A stretch of 64,000 nucleotides of DNA from Paenibacillus sp. NFR01 (GCF_900111565.1 NZ_FOIK01000001.1:310001-374000); one strand, 5' to 3'; shown: positions 34,814 to 43,110, counted from the stretch's first letter. Numbers and translations: made by a program. The notes: generated from the letters alone by a model not told the origin.

Positions 34814-34942
34814 AGAAATCCTCCTCGATGGTTGGGATGCGGCCGTCGCCGAAGTCTGGCACAAAGAAGGCGCTGCTGCGCAATCGCCGGCCAGCAGGCA
34901 TAGCGAAAGCAAAAGCGGGAGGGATTTGGCGGCGGGAAACAT
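34814..34942 (-). other. In-frame 5' extension of pepF with its own ribosome binding site
   Basis: ATG 34942 lies 8 bases after AGGAGG. The 43 residues it would add before Met of the standard start contain one Lys, a 13-residue hydrophobic core and an Ala-rich end (DCAAAPS), a possible signal peptide. The LAGDC sequence is not a valid lipobox because Asp separates Gly from Cys. Confidence 0.4.
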
Positions 34943-35007
34943 GGGCATGGCCTCCTGAATATGTAAAGTCTCGCTTAGTATGCCCCGCCAAATCCGGATT
35001 CTATTAG

Positions 35008-35178
35008 CTATGCCAAGAAACTGTAAATAATGAAAACAAACGCGAGCGCAATCAGGATGACGGCCGTCAGCGCAAGGCTGCGTTTCAGGCGGGCCGGAAT
35101 CCGGTCCCTGAGCATCAGAAGCACCGCGCCGAGACAGAGGACGACAACGACGTAAATGGCAAGATTTTCATTTCCCAT
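35008..35178 (-). CDS. 56-residue two-helix membrane protein
   Basis: The ORF reads MGNENLAIYVVVVLCLGAVL..., a first membrane helix (about 6-22), a basic linker (RDRIPARLKR) and a second helix (about 36-54). It starts 3 bases after the stop of the upstream gene at 35182-35184, which indicates translational coupling. The binding site AGGTG is weak but typical of coupled genes. No family was recognised. Confidence 0.55.
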   Translation of the reverse strand: MGNENLAIYVVVVLCLGAVLLMLRDRIPARLKRSLALTAVILIALAFVFIIYSFLA

Positions 35179-35181
35179 CCG

Positions 35182-35415
35182 TCACACCTGCTTGAATGCT
35201 TCCATAATATTATGGTATTCCTCTTCGTTGTCCTTGTAGGATTCTTTGTTGAAGCGGCTGTGCGCCCATTCCATCATGGCCGGCCGGCTCATAAAGGTGT
35301 GGGTCTCCTCGCCCCATTGATCGGAAATTTCCCGGAGGATGATGTAGCGGCCTTGAACCTCTACGGTCATCATGTTCCATTTGTCGGTTTTGTAAATTTC
35401 GTGTTTTTTAATCAT
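35182..35415 (-). CDS. 77-residue conserved hypothetical protein
   Basis: The protein starts MIKKHEIYKTDKWNMMTVEVQG and ends in an acidic-aromatic YKDNEEEYHNIMEAFKQV. It is a soluble alpha/beta protein of unknown function. ATG 35415 follows AGGGTGG at 9 bases; the frame is open to 35454 without a site. It is the first gene of a pair with the 56-residue membrane protein. Confidence 0.6.
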   Translation of the reverse strand: MIKKHEIYKTDKWNMMTVEVQGRYIILREISDQWGEETHTFMSRPAMMEWAHSRFNKESYKDNEEEYHNIMEAFKQV

Positions 35416-35513
35416 TAGAATTACCACCCTGGCGAATTTTGGCTTTTGGGACAATGATAACGCACCGGTGAAGGGAAAAGCAAATTAAATCCGCCAGACA
35501 GGGAATAGATGGA

Positions 35514-35542
35514 TTGCTTTACAAGGACTGATGGGGTATAAT
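35514..35542 (+). promoter_or_regulatory. Sigma-A promoter of the cold-shock gene
   Basis: TTGCTT (35514-35519) and TATAAT (35537-35542) are separated by exactly 17 bp. The transcript would start near 35549, giving a 5' leader of about 38 bases. Confidence 0.85.
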
Positions 35543-35551
35543 ACAGTTATA

Positions 35552-35565
35552 CGCCATATATGGCG
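35552..35565 (+). promoter_or_regulatory. Palindrome in the cold-shock gene leader
   Basis: CGCCATATATGGCG is a perfect 14-bp palindrome at the very start of the predicted transcript. It can be a DNA operator or, in RNA, a small 5' hairpin next to the AGGAGG site. Confidence 0.55.
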
Positions 35566-35587
35566 GTATTTTTAGGAGGTTGTTCAT

Positions 35588-35785
35588 TTGAAAGGTACAG
35601 TAAAATGGTTTAACGCAGAAAAAGGTTATGGCTTTCTTCAAGTAGAAGGCGGCGAAGACGTATTCGTTCACTTCTCGGCTATCCAAGGCGACGGATTCAA
35701 GACTTTGGATGAAGGTCAAGCCGTTGAGTTTGACATCACTGACGGTAACCGTGGTCCACAAGCAGCTAACGTAGTTAAATTATAA
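35588..35785 (+). CDS. Cold-shock protein (CspA family)
   Basis: The 65-residue OB-fold protein binds single-stranded RNA and DNA through RNP1 (KGYGFLQV) and RNP2 (DVFVHFSAI). It acts as an RNA chaperone. Start is TTG 35588 after AGGAGGTTGTTCA; no ATG is possible. Codon use is enriched in preferred codons, as expected of a highly expressed gene. It is monocistronic with promoter and terminator visible. Confidence 0.93.
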   Translation: MKGTVKWFNAEKGYGFLQVEGGEDVFVHFSAIQGDGFKTLDEGQAVEFDITDGNRGPQAANVVKL

Positions 35786-35872
35786 GAAACGACCGGGCAG
35801 AGCTTCTGCTGGCCGCTATATATATTTGATATGGTAAGCACTTGTAAGTGTGGAACCGAGTTAACAGAAACG

Positions 35873-35901
35873 CACAGTTCTTTCGGGAACTGTGTTTTTT
35901 T
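35873..35901 (+). terminator. Terminator after the cold-shock gene
   Basis: CACAGTTC (35873-35880) pairs perfectly with GAACTGTG (35887-35894), followed by TTTTTTT. Confidence 0.92.
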
Positions 35902-35914
35902 GTTGTTTCTATAT

Positions 35915-35950
35915 AAAAATCCCCGGAATAAGGTGACTCATCCCGGGGGA
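35915..35950 (-). terminator. Terminator after the MFS transporter
   Basis: TCCCCGG (35920-35926) pairs with CCGGGGGA (35943-35950). On the minus strand the stem is followed by ATTTTTAT. Confidence 0.7.
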
Positions 35951-35953
35951 CTG

Positions 35954-37267
35954 TTACAGTGAAGGCTTCTCCAGAGGCAATGGCTCTATGCCTGCCGGAA
36001 GCGGTGCTTCGGCGGGCAATCCGCTTTGGATAGCCTTAGCGCGTCTGCCGAAGCGGCGAGGCTCGCCGCCGGCATCGGCCAGATGGCGGAACAGGAATCC
36101 AAGGCAGGAGATGACGGAGAATCCGGCGGCGACGAAGTAGAAGAAGGACCGGCCGGATTCTTCATAGATGGCACCACCGAAGGTGCCGCTGAGCAGTCCC
36201 GCCGCACTGGACCAGACGACGGTGAAGATCGCCTGGCCGGTTGCGCGCAGCTGATCAGGAATGATCCGCGTGATATAGCGCACCGCGGTTACATAATAAA
36301 TGCCGAAGGATACGCTGTGCATCGCTTGGATGAACACGACGGCAACGGGCTGATCGGTGAGGGCCATCAGCAGGAAGCGCAGGGCGAACATCAGGCTGGC
36401 GAATGCCAGCAGCGGAAGTTCTTTATACCGGTCCCCGTACTTGCTTAGGGCGAAGAAGACCGGAATTTCACTGAGCGCCGAGGCGAGCAGCGCCCAGCCG
36501 ACAATTTCGTCGCCGGCGTTCATGCCCTTAAGGCTGACCGTCAGGAATGCCTCGTTCATCCGGTAGCCGATCGCCAGCACGAACACCAGGCCGAAGAACC
36601 ACAGCACCTCTTTTTGCAGCAATATCGCTTTGAGGCTTCGGGATTCACCAACAGCTTGTTCCGTTACCGCAGCCGTTACGGCGGTGGCCTGCTTGTTCTT
36701 GCGCCGGACATCCTTCAGCATGAACGTAAGAATAAAGGCGGTTGCGGCGATGACGATATAAACGCCGACGCTGGAAGAGGAGCCGAGCCCGCGCAGGACA
36801 TAGCCGATCGTCAAGGCAAAAAAGGAATAGCCCAACGAACCGAAGACGCGAATCGTAATGAAATTTCGGCCGTGTCGCTCGGCAGTTTGAATCGCCATTG
36901 TATCGGAAAGCGGAAAAACCGGGTAATAGAAGAAATAGAAAAAGGAAAGAATGAGCATGACTGTAGAAAAATCGTCCGCTCTGGCAAGCAGGATGGCCGC
37001 CGCCAGTTGTCCCGCAAGCAAAATGGACATAATCTTGCGCGTCGTGCCCAGCCGGTCGCTGACCGTGCTCCAGAACAGATTCGAGAGGATGGAGATCAGC
37101 GGGCCGATGGAATAGAGCAGTCCGATTTGCCGGCTGCTGAAGCCGAGATTGGCGTAAAACAAAGGAAAATAGGATACGGCCAGCACGCCCGTACCATAAA
37201 CGGTAAACATGAAGGATCGCAGCCAGTTCTGGTCGCTGTACTTGCTGCGGGTCGCTTCTCTATCCAT
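35954..37267 (-). CDS. MFS transporter (MFS_1-like, YwbF type)
   Basis: The 437-residue protein has 12 hydrophobic helices and belongs to the MFS_1-like/nucleoside:H+ symporter group (FMFTVYGTGVLAVSYFPLFYANLGFSS..., FWSTVSDRLGTTRKIMSI). Export or uptake direction and substrate are unknown. The C-terminus is a proline-rich soluble tail of about 35 residues. The ATG at 37267 follows CCGGAGGAGTGCAACATC. It diverges from the YtpB-type gene. Confidence 0.78.
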   Translation of the reverse strand: MDREATRSKYSDQNWLRSFMFTVYGTGVLAVSYFPLFYANLGFSSRQIGLLYSIGPLISILSNLFWSTVSDRLGTTRKIMSILLAGQLAAAILLARADDFSTVMLILSFFYFFYYPVFPLSDTMAIQTAERHGRNFITIRVFGSLGYSFFALTIGYVLRGLGSSSSVGVYIVIAATAFILTFMLKDVRRKNKQATAVTAAVTEQAVGESRSLKAILLQKEVLWFFGLVFVLAIGYRMNEAFLTVSLKGMNAGDEIVGWALLASALSEIPVFFALSKYGDRYKELPLLAFASLMFALRFLLMALTDQPVAVVFIQAMHSVSFGIYYVTAVRYITRIIPDQLRATGQAIFTVVWSSAAGLLSGTFGGAIYEESGRSFFYFVAAGFSVISCLGFLFRHLADAGGEPRRFGRRAKAIQSGLPAEAPLPAGIEPLPLEKPSL

Positions 37268-37384
37268 GATGTTGCACTCCTCCGGTTATCAAATACGCCT
37301 AGTATATCATAAAGAAACCTGCTGATGTTTGTAAAAATGACGTTTTCTGAATGTTTCAATATGTTGCGTAAGTGATTTTGTTGT

Positions 37385-37413
37385 TTGTACTATTACGTCC
37401 AGCATATTATAAT
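37385..37413 (+). promoter_or_regulatory. Sigma-A promoter of the ytpB-like gene
   Basis: TTGTAC (37385-37390) and TATAAT (37408-37413) are separated by 17 bp, 30 bp before the GTG start. Confidence 0.75.
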
Positions 37414-37442
37414 ATGGTTGGTTTGGAGAAGGAGACAACATT

Positions 37443-38540
37443 GTGGAGGCACTTTCATTGAACGAAGTAGAGCAAGGCCGTTACTTGGGCCCGCGCGGTC
37501 CGATCGGACTGATGAACCGGGTGTACAAGTACATTTTGCCTGAAGTGCGGGAAAGTCTCCGCTCCTGGCGCGAGGATGCGCAGCGTATTCCCGATCTGGA
37601 GCTGAGAAAGCAGGCGCTTGCGAGCATTGAAACGAAGCAGTTTCACTGCGAAGGGGGCGGCATTTACGCCGCAGGCAATCTGTCGATGAGGCATATACTG
37701 ATTCCGTTAATTGTAGCGTATCAAACGATCAGCGATTATTTGGACAATCTGTGCGACCGCAGTACTTCGCTCGATCCTGCCGATTTCCGGCTGCTGCATC
37801 AATCGATGCTGGATGCCGTCACGCCCGGCGCGGAGCTGAGCAATTATTACGCGCTGCGGAGCGAGCAGGACGATGGCGGTTATTTGCACCGGCTGGTCCG
37901 CAAATGCCAGGAGATGACTGCGCTTCTGCCGGGTTATGCCGCTGCGGCGGCGGAGATCCGCGATTTGGCTGTCCTGTATACTGATCTGCAGGTGTACAAG
38001 CATATCCGTCACGATTTGCGGGAGGATGCGCTGAAAGAGTGGTGGGGCAAGGAAGGCCATCGTGCACCCCATTTGTACTGGAATGAGTTTGCTGCGGCTA
38101 CCGGATCGACACTGGGCATCTTTATGCTTTTTCTGGCTGCCTGCAATCCCAAGCTGAGTCTCACGACATCGGCTTCGATTCGTGCTGCGTACTTCCCGCA
38201 TCTTTGCGGATTGCATATTATGCTCGACTATCTGATCGATCAGGATGAAGACCGGGCCGGCGGAGATCTGAATTTCTGCAATTATTATGAAGATACCGAT
38301 ACCATGCTGAACCGGATCGCTTCCATTGTGGAGTGGGCCCGCAGGGATGTACGGAGTCTCCCCGAGACGTCCATGCACCGCATGGTCATCGAAGGGCTGC
38401 TCGCACTGTATCTATCCGATCCGAAAGTCAGCGAACAACGGGAAGTCCGCTCTGTATCCAAACGCCTGATGCGAAGAAGTCCGCTCACCCGGCTCTTTTT
38501 CTTTGCGAACAGCCGCTGGATTCGAAAGCGCATGTATTAG
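37443..38540 (+). CDS. ytpB: Tetraprenyl-beta-curcumene synthase family protein (DUF2600)
   Basis: The 365-residue protein matches YtpB, a large terpene synthase that cyclises tetraprenyl diphosphate to tetraprenyl-beta-curcumene, a precursor of C35 sesquarterpenes found in spores of Bacilli. Asp-rich segments that could bind Mg-diphosphate are SDYLDNLCDR (about residue 99) and DYLIDQDEDR (about 261). The GTG at 37443 is preceded by AAGGAGA. It is a stand-alone gene before pfkA; no sesquarterpene cyclase gene is visible. Confidence 0.8.
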   Translation: MEALSLNEVEQGRYLGPRGPIGLMNRVYKYILPEVRESLRSWREDAQRIPDLELRKQALASIETKQFHCEGGGIYAAGNLSMRHILIPLIVAYQTISDYLDNLCDRSTSLDPADFRLLHQSMLDAVTPGAELSNYYALRSEQDDGGYLHRLVRKCQEMTALLPGYAAAAAEIRDLAVLYTDLQVYKHIRHDLREDALKEWWGKEGHRAPHLYWNEFAAATGSTLGIFMLFLAACNPKLSLTTSASIRAAYFPHLCGLHIMLDYLIDQDEDRAGGDLNFCNYYEDTDTMLNRIASIVEWARRDVRSLPETSMHRMVIEGLLALYLSDPKVSEQREVRSVSKRLMRRSPLTRLFFFANSRWIRKRMY

Positions 38541-38595
38541 AGCTGCGACCCGACTGCCACCGGGCTTCGCACAACATTTAAGGAGGAAGCAACAC

Positions 38596-39567
38596 ATGAC
38601 TCAGGTTAAAAAAATTGCAGTATTGACAAGCGGAGGCGACTCCCAAGGGATGAACGCCGCTGTCCGCGCCGTCGTGCGCAGCGCGATCTTCTACGGAATT
38701 GAAGTATACGGTATTCAACGCGGGTATCAAGGCCTGCTGAACCGCGATATTTTCCCGATGGATCTGCGCAGCGTGGGCGATATCATCCAACGCGGCGGCA
38801 CGATTCTGCAATCGGCCCGCTGTCTGGAGTTCATGACGCCGGAAGGCCAGCAAAGAGGCGCCGACATCCTCAACGAAAGAGGCATCGACGGCCTGGTGGT
38901 CATCGGCGGCGACGGATCTTACAATGGCGCGAACAAGCTGAGCAAGCTCGGCATCAAAACAATGGGCTTGCCGGGCACCATCGACAACGATATTTCCTTC
39001 ACCGATTACACCATCGGTTTTGACACCGCCGTAGGCGTTGTAGTGGATGCCGTGAACAAGCTCCGCGACACGATGTCATCGCATGAACGTTCGTCCATCG
39101 TTGAAGTTATGGGCCGTCATTGCGGCGATATCGCCCTGCATGCCGGCTTGGCTTCCGGCGCCGAAACGATTCTCGTTCCGGAAATGCCTTACGATCTGAA
39201 CGAAGTGGCCGACCGCATGAAGGAAAACTTCGCTAAAGGCAAACGCCACAGTATCGTAATCGTTGCGGAAGGCGTTGGCAAAGGCGAAGATGTTGCCCAA
39301 GCGCTCAAAGACCGCCACTCCTCCCTGGATGCGCGCGTTACTGTGCTTGGCCACATTCAACGCGGCGGCACGCCGACTCCGGCCGACCGTAACCTGGCCA
39401 GCCGTCTGGGCGATTTTGCCGTACGCAAGCTGATTGAAGGCGAATCCGGCAAAGCCTGCGGCATCATCAAAGGCGAGCTGACCCTGACCGACATTGACTT
39501 GGTTGTAAATACGAAGAAACCATTCGATACGGAAATGTATGAACTGGCATCCCGCCTGTCCCAATAA
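38596..39567 (+). CDS. pfkA: 6-phosphofructokinase
   Basis: The 323-residue ATP-dependent enzyme phosphorylates fructose-6-phosphate in glycolysis. Signatures are LTSGGDSQGMNAAVR (ATP site), VIGGDGSYNGA, the catalytic PGTIDNDI and the substrate motif EVMGRHCGD. The GDGS motif indicates ATP rather than pyrophosphate use. Codon use is strongly biased, consistent with high expression. The ATG follows AAGGAGGAAGCAACAC. No pyk or accA lies next to it, unlike in B. subtilis. Confidence 0.93.
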   Translation: MTQVKKIAVLTSGGDSQGMNAAVRAVVRSAIFYGIEVYGIQRGYQGLLNRDIFPMDLRSVGDIIQRGGTILQSARCLEFMTPEGQQRGADILNERGIDGLVVIGGDGSYNGANKLSKLGIKTMGLPGTIDNDISFTDYTIGFDTAVGVVVDAVNKLRDTMSSHERSSIVEVMGRHCGDIALHAGLASGAETILVPEMPYDLNEVADRMKENFAKGKRHSIVIVAEGVGKGEDVAQALKDRHSSLDARVTVLGHIQRGGTPTPADRNLASRLGDFAVRKLIEGESGKACGIIKGELTLTDIDLVVNTKKPFDTEMYELASRLSQ

Positions 39568-39578
39568 TCGGATAGCAG

Positions 39579-39623
39579 CGCCCCGGCAGCCGCATTGGCT
39601 GCTCGGGGCTTTTTTTGTTATTT
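39579..39623 (+). terminator. Terminator after pfkA
   Basis: GCCCCGGCAGCC (39580-39591) pairs with GGCTGCTCGGGGC (39597-39609), followed by TTTTTTT. Confidence 0.88.
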
Positions 39624-39674
39624 AGAAAACAGCATTCTCGGTTAAGTTCGTTTCAACAAAGAGGGAGAATGTGC

Positions 39675-39719
39675 TTGACTGTATACCCCCACCCGTATAT
39701 TATATACCCCATAGGGTAT
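39675..39719 (+). promoter_or_regulatory. Promoter with two CstR-type operators
   Basis: A near-consensus promoter is TTGACT (39675-39680), 17 bp, TATTAT (39698-39703). The inverted repeat ATACCC-CATA-GGGTAT (39704-39719) overlaps the start site. A second, imperfect site, GTATACCCCCACCCGTAT (39681-39698), fills the spacer. GC-tract sites of the form ATACCC...GGGTAT are typical of the CsoR/CstR repressor family, and such a repressor is encoded at 42314. Confidence 0.75.
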
Positions 39720-39739
39720 TATTATTAGGGGGAAGAAAT

Positions 39740-42298
39740 GTGAGCAGAAAAATTGTTATTATCGGCGGGGTTGCCGGTGGAGCTTCGGCGGCGGCGCGCT
39801 TGCGGCGCTTAAACGAGCAGGATGAGATCATTATGTTTGAACGCGGGGAGCATGTATCCTTCGCCAACTGCGGCCTGCCGTATTATATCGGCGGAACCAT
39901 CGCCGAGCGCGAAAAACTGTTCGTCCAAACGCCGGAAGGAATCAAGGCACGTTTTAACATCGATGTGCGGGTGAAGACGGAAGTGACTGAGATCCTTCGT
40001 GACCGCAAAATGATCCGTTATCGCAGCGTTGAAACCGGGGAGACGGGCGAGATGTCCTATGATTTCGCGATTTTGTCACCGGGCGCCAAACCGATCGTTC
40101 CGGAGATCCCGGGAATCGGCGCGGCTCAGAATCTGTATACTTTGCGTAATATCGCAGACACGGACCGCATTAAAAGCGCTGTGGATGGATTGAAATCCGG
40201 ACATGCCACGATTTTGGGCGCAGGGTTTATCGGGTTGGAGATGGCAGAGAATCTGCGAGAACGGGGACTGGATGTAACGGTTATCGATCGGGGCGGACAA
40301 ATTCTCGGACCGCTTGATCCGGAGATGGCGGCGCCGGTTGAAGCGCATATGCGGCTGCACGGCGTTGACCTTCGGTTGAACGAGGGCGTTGAAGCGATCG
40401 AAGACGGTGGCAAGACCTTAGCGCTTGCGTCGGGTGCCATACTTCGGACCGATCTGATCATCATGTCCATCGGCGTAACGCCTGAAAACGAGCTGGCGCG
40501 GGCTGCGGGACTTGAACTGGGCGTACGCGGCGCGGTAAAGGTCAACCATGCGCTTCAGACCAGCGATCCAGCTATTTATGCCGTCGGCGATGCCATTGAA
40601 GTGAAGGATTACAACCTTGGATACGAAACGATGGTTTCGCTGGCCTGGGGGGCCAACCGGCAGGGAAGGCTTGCGGCAGACCATATCAATGGCCGGGAAA
40701 TATCCTATGAAGGTGCGCTGGGCACAGCGATCATCAAAACCTTCGGTTTGACCTCGGCGCTCACGGGCAACAATGAAAAAACGCTGCGGGCGCGCGGGAT
40801 TCCGTATGAAGCGGTGCATATTCATCCCAACTCCCATGCCGGATACTATCCAGGTGCATCACCGCTGGCGATTAAGCTGCTTTTCAGCCCCAAGGACGGA
40901 ACTTTATTCGGAGCCCAGGCCGTCGGTCCAGACGGCGCCGATAAACGGATCGACGTTATCTCGGCGGCGATCCGCGGCAAGCTGACGGCAAGCGAGCTGG
41001 CCGATATCGAGCTGGCCTACGCACCGCCGTATTCGTCGGCCAAAGATCCGGTTAATCTGGCCGGATACGCTGCTGGCAATGTGCTCGAGGGGTTAGTCCG
41101 CAATCTTCAGTGGTACGAGGTCGATAATTTTGTCGCCGGCGGCGGCTTGGTTATCGATGTCCGCGATGAAGTGGAGCGGCTCGCCGGCTCGATTCCAGGC
41201 TCGGTAAATATTCCGCTCGCTCAGCTGCGGGATCGGCTGGATGAATTGCCGGGAGACCGGGAATTTGCTGTCTCCTGTCAGGTTGGCCTGCGAGGATACA
41301 TTGCAGCCCGGATGCTTATGCAGCATGGATATAACGTGAAAAATGTGGATGGCGGCTATAAAACCTATTCTGCGATGGCCGCCAAACGTAATAACGACAC
41401 GGATCAAGGGCGTCAGGATCCGGTTCAACCGCTTAAGGAGCAGGCTGCCCCTTCGGCGCCAGCATCCTTTTCCGAAGAGTCTAGGATCCGTCCGTCTAAG
41501 CCTGCACCGGATCGTTACGCACAGATTGAGCCGCCTGCAGCTGCTTCCGCTACGGCCTCTCCGCTGCTGCTGGATGCTTGCGGACTACAGTGCCCTGGCC
41601 CTATACTCAAGGTGTATGAGACGGTGCAGACGATGGAGGAGGGCGAGCGGCTCGCGATCACTGCGACCGATTTCGGCTTCGCCGCCGACATCCGGCAGTG
41701 GTGCTTGAAAACGGGCAACACGCTGGAGGCTGTTGATCTAACCGCGGGGAAAGTGCAGGCAGTGGTTCGTAAAGGGAACGCAGAAATTCCTGCAGCAGCT
41801 TCCGGCAGTTCCGCAGCTCCGAAGGATGGAACGACCCTGATCGTGTTCAGCGGCGACTTGGACAAAACCATCGCCTCGTTTATTATCGCTTCCGGCGCGG
41901 CTGCGATGGGCAAGGAGGTAACGATGTTCTTCACCTTCTGGGGATTGAACGTGCTCCGTAAGGATAAACGCCGGGCACCGAAAGTGAAGAAACCGGCCAT
42001 GGACAAGATGTTCGCCGCCATGATGCCGCAAGGAACTTTGGGCCTGCCGTTGTCCAAAATGAACATGGGCGGTCTGGGCGCGAAGATGATCCGTTATGCG
42101 ATGAAGCGCAAAAACGTCAATTCATTGGAACAGTTAATGCAAGGTGCATTGAAGGTCGGCGTGAAGCTGATCGCCTGTACGATGAGCATGGACATTATGG
42201 GCATATCGCGGGAAGAATTGATCGATGGCGTCGAGTTTGGCGGAGTGGCCGCGTATTTGGGGGCTGCCGAGGATTCAACGGTGAACCTGTTTACCTGA
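39740..42298 (+). CDS. CoA-disulfide/persulfide reductase-rhodanese-TusA-DsrE fusion
   Basis: The 852-residue protein joins four sulfur domains. Residues 1-445 are an FAD/NAD(P)H CoA-disulfide reductase (VGGVAGGASAAARLRRL; active Cys44 in FANCGLPYYIGG). About 465-555 is a rhodanese with Cys513 in SCQVGLRG. About 608-680 is TusA-like with CPGP (Cys618). About 695-852 is DsrE-like with Cys813 in LIACTMSMD. Together they could reduce CoA or low-molecular-weight persulfides and relay sulfur. The GTG at 39740 follows AGGGGGAAGAAAT. It forms an operon with cstR. Confidence 0.85.
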   Translation: MSRKIVIIGGVAGGASAAARLRRLNEQDEIIMFERGEHVSFANCGLPYYIGGTIAEREKLFVQTPEGIKARFNIDVRVKTEVTEILRDRKMIRYRSVETGETGEMSYDFAILSPGAKPIVPEIPGIGAAQNLYTLRNIADTDRIKSAVDGLKSGHATILGAGFIGLEMAENLRERGLDVTVIDRGGQILGPLDPEMAAPVEAHMRLHGVDLRLNEGVEAIEDGGKTLALASGAILRTDLIIMSIGVTPENELARAAGLELGVRGAVKVNHALQTSDPAIYAVGDAIEVKDYNLGYETMVSLAWGANRQGRLAADHINGREISYEGALGTAIIKTFGLTSALTGNNEKTLRARGIPYEAVHIHPNSHAGYYPGASPLAIKLLFSPKDGTLFGAQAVGPDGADKRIDVISAAIRGKLTASELADIELAYAPPYSSAKDPVNLAGYAAGNVLEGLVRNLQWYEVDNFVAGGGLVIDVRDEVERLAGSIPGSVNIPLAQLRDRLDELPGDREFAVSCQVGLRGYIAARMLMQHGYNVKNVDGGYKTYSAMAAKRNNDTDQGRQDPVQPLKEQAAPSAPASFSEESRIRPSKPAPDRYAQIEPPAAASATASPLLLDACGLQCPGPILKVYETVQTMEEGERLAITATDFGFAADIRQWCLKTGNTLEAVDLTAGKVQAVVRKGNAEIPAAASGSSAAPKDGTTLIVFSGDLDKTIASFIIASGAAAMGKEVTMFFTFWGLNVLRKDKRRAPKVKKPAMDKMFAAMMPQGTLGLPLSKMNMGGLGAKMIRYAMKRKNVNSLEQLMQGALKVGVKLIACTMSMDIMGISREELIDGVEFGGVAAYLGAAEDSTVNLFT

Positions 42299-42313
42299 TT
42301 AGGAGGGGACAAT

Positions 42314-42574
42314 ATGGAATACGATAAAGCGACAAAAAACCGGCTGAAGCGGATCGAAGGCCAGGTGCGCGGTGTGCTGAACATGCTGGAGGCGGGAGCG
42401 GATTGCCGGGAGATCGTGACTCAACTAACGGCGATCCGGACAGCTGTGGACCGGACCGTAGGCGCCGTCATCGGAGAGAATCTGGAGCACTGCATCCAGG
42501 ATGAACTCGATAAAGGCCGCGCGCCGGATCAGGTGATCAAGGAAGCGGTAGGCTTGCTGGTCAAAAGCCGGTGA
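42314..42574 (+). CDS. cstR: CstR-type persulfide-sensing repressor (CsoR family)
   Basis: The 86-residue CsoR-family protein has cysteines at positions 31 and 60 exactly, as in staphylococcal CstR, and Asn56 where copper-sensing CsoR has its His ligand. This favours sulfur sensing through disulfide or polysulfide links between the two Cys over copper binding. The fold is all-helical (N-terminal RLKRIEGQVRGVLNMLE). AGGAGGGGACAAT precedes the ATG. It probably represses its own operon through the ATACCC/GGGTAT sites at 39681-39719. Confidence 0.85.
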   Translation: MEYDKATKNRLKRIEGQVRGVLNMLEAGADCREIVTQLTAIRTAVDRTVGAVIGENLEHCIQDELDKGRAPDQVIKEAVGLLVKSR

Positions 42575-42620
42575 AGCAACGGTCGTGGCAATCACCTGAG
42601 TAGGAAGTGCTTCATTAAAA

Positions 42621-42645
42621 ATCGCCCCTACGAGGGCGGTTTTTG
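42621..42645 (+). terminator. Terminator after cstR
   Basis: CGCCC (42623-42627) pairs with GGGCG (42634-42638) across a 6-base loop, followed by GTTTTTG. It touches the 3' end of the convergent gene at 42628. Confidence 0.75.
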
Positions 42646-42939
42646 CTTTTTCAAAATTCGAATCATCAGGCCATCAACTATAGCTCCAATCAGCAGGAAC
42701 GAAAAGAAATGGAGAATATAAGCGGGGAAATAGACGTCAATCGCCATGCTGTCGCCGTTCATGGGAGAGCTGTTGAAATTGAAGACCAAATGACGGAAGG
42801 GCTCGCTGTATACAATAGGATTTAGCAGAGGATTTAAGGCGAACAGCAGAATGTTTCTGCTGTCGTAACCAAAGTAGTTCAACAGACAGATGACAAGGCT
42901 TGCAAAGGAGAACCAGAACACCGCTTTTCTGTAGATCAT
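42628..42939 (-). CDS. Small membrane protein, unknown
   Basis: The roughly 103-residue protein starts MIYRKAVFWFSFASLVICLLNYFGY and has two hydrophobic segments (about 6-22 and 75-95) around a soluble asparagine-rich middle. It ends in KKQKPPS. No family was recognised. ATG 42939 sits after GGTGGTGATACGG; a start five codons earlier (42954) has no clear binding site. Its 3' end lies in the cstR terminator. Confidence 0.6.
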   Translation of the reverse strand: MIYRKAVFWFSFASLVICLLNYFGYDSRNILLFALNPLLNPIVYSEPFRHLVFNFNSSPMNGDSMAIDVYFPAYILHFFSFLLIGAIVDGLMIRILKKQKPPS

Positions 42940-43016
42940 CCGTATCACCACCATACTAATTCACTAAATTATACCAAATTATACCCTATTTCATTTCCTG
43001 CGTAATCGTTGCTCAT

Positions 43017-43044
43017 AAAAAAATCGTCCCTGTGGGGACGATTT
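43017..43044 (-). terminator. Terminator after the MATE gene
   Basis: AAATCGTCCC (43021-43030) pairs perfectly with GGGACGATTT (43035-43044) over TGTG. The A-run at 43017-43023 supplies the minus-strand T-tract. Confidence 0.8.
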
Positions 43045-43110
43045 GTCTTTACGTTAATTTGTAAAAAAAGTGTCACCGCACACCTGCAGCCAGCTTCGAG
43101 TGACGTCAGT

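Noticed and set aside
34814..34942. PepF leader as a lipoprotein signal
   Set aside because: LAGDC has Asp before Cys and does not form a valid lipobox.
42314..42574. Copper-sensing CsoR
   Set aside because: The His of the copper site is replaced by Asn56, and Cys31/Cys60 match CstR.
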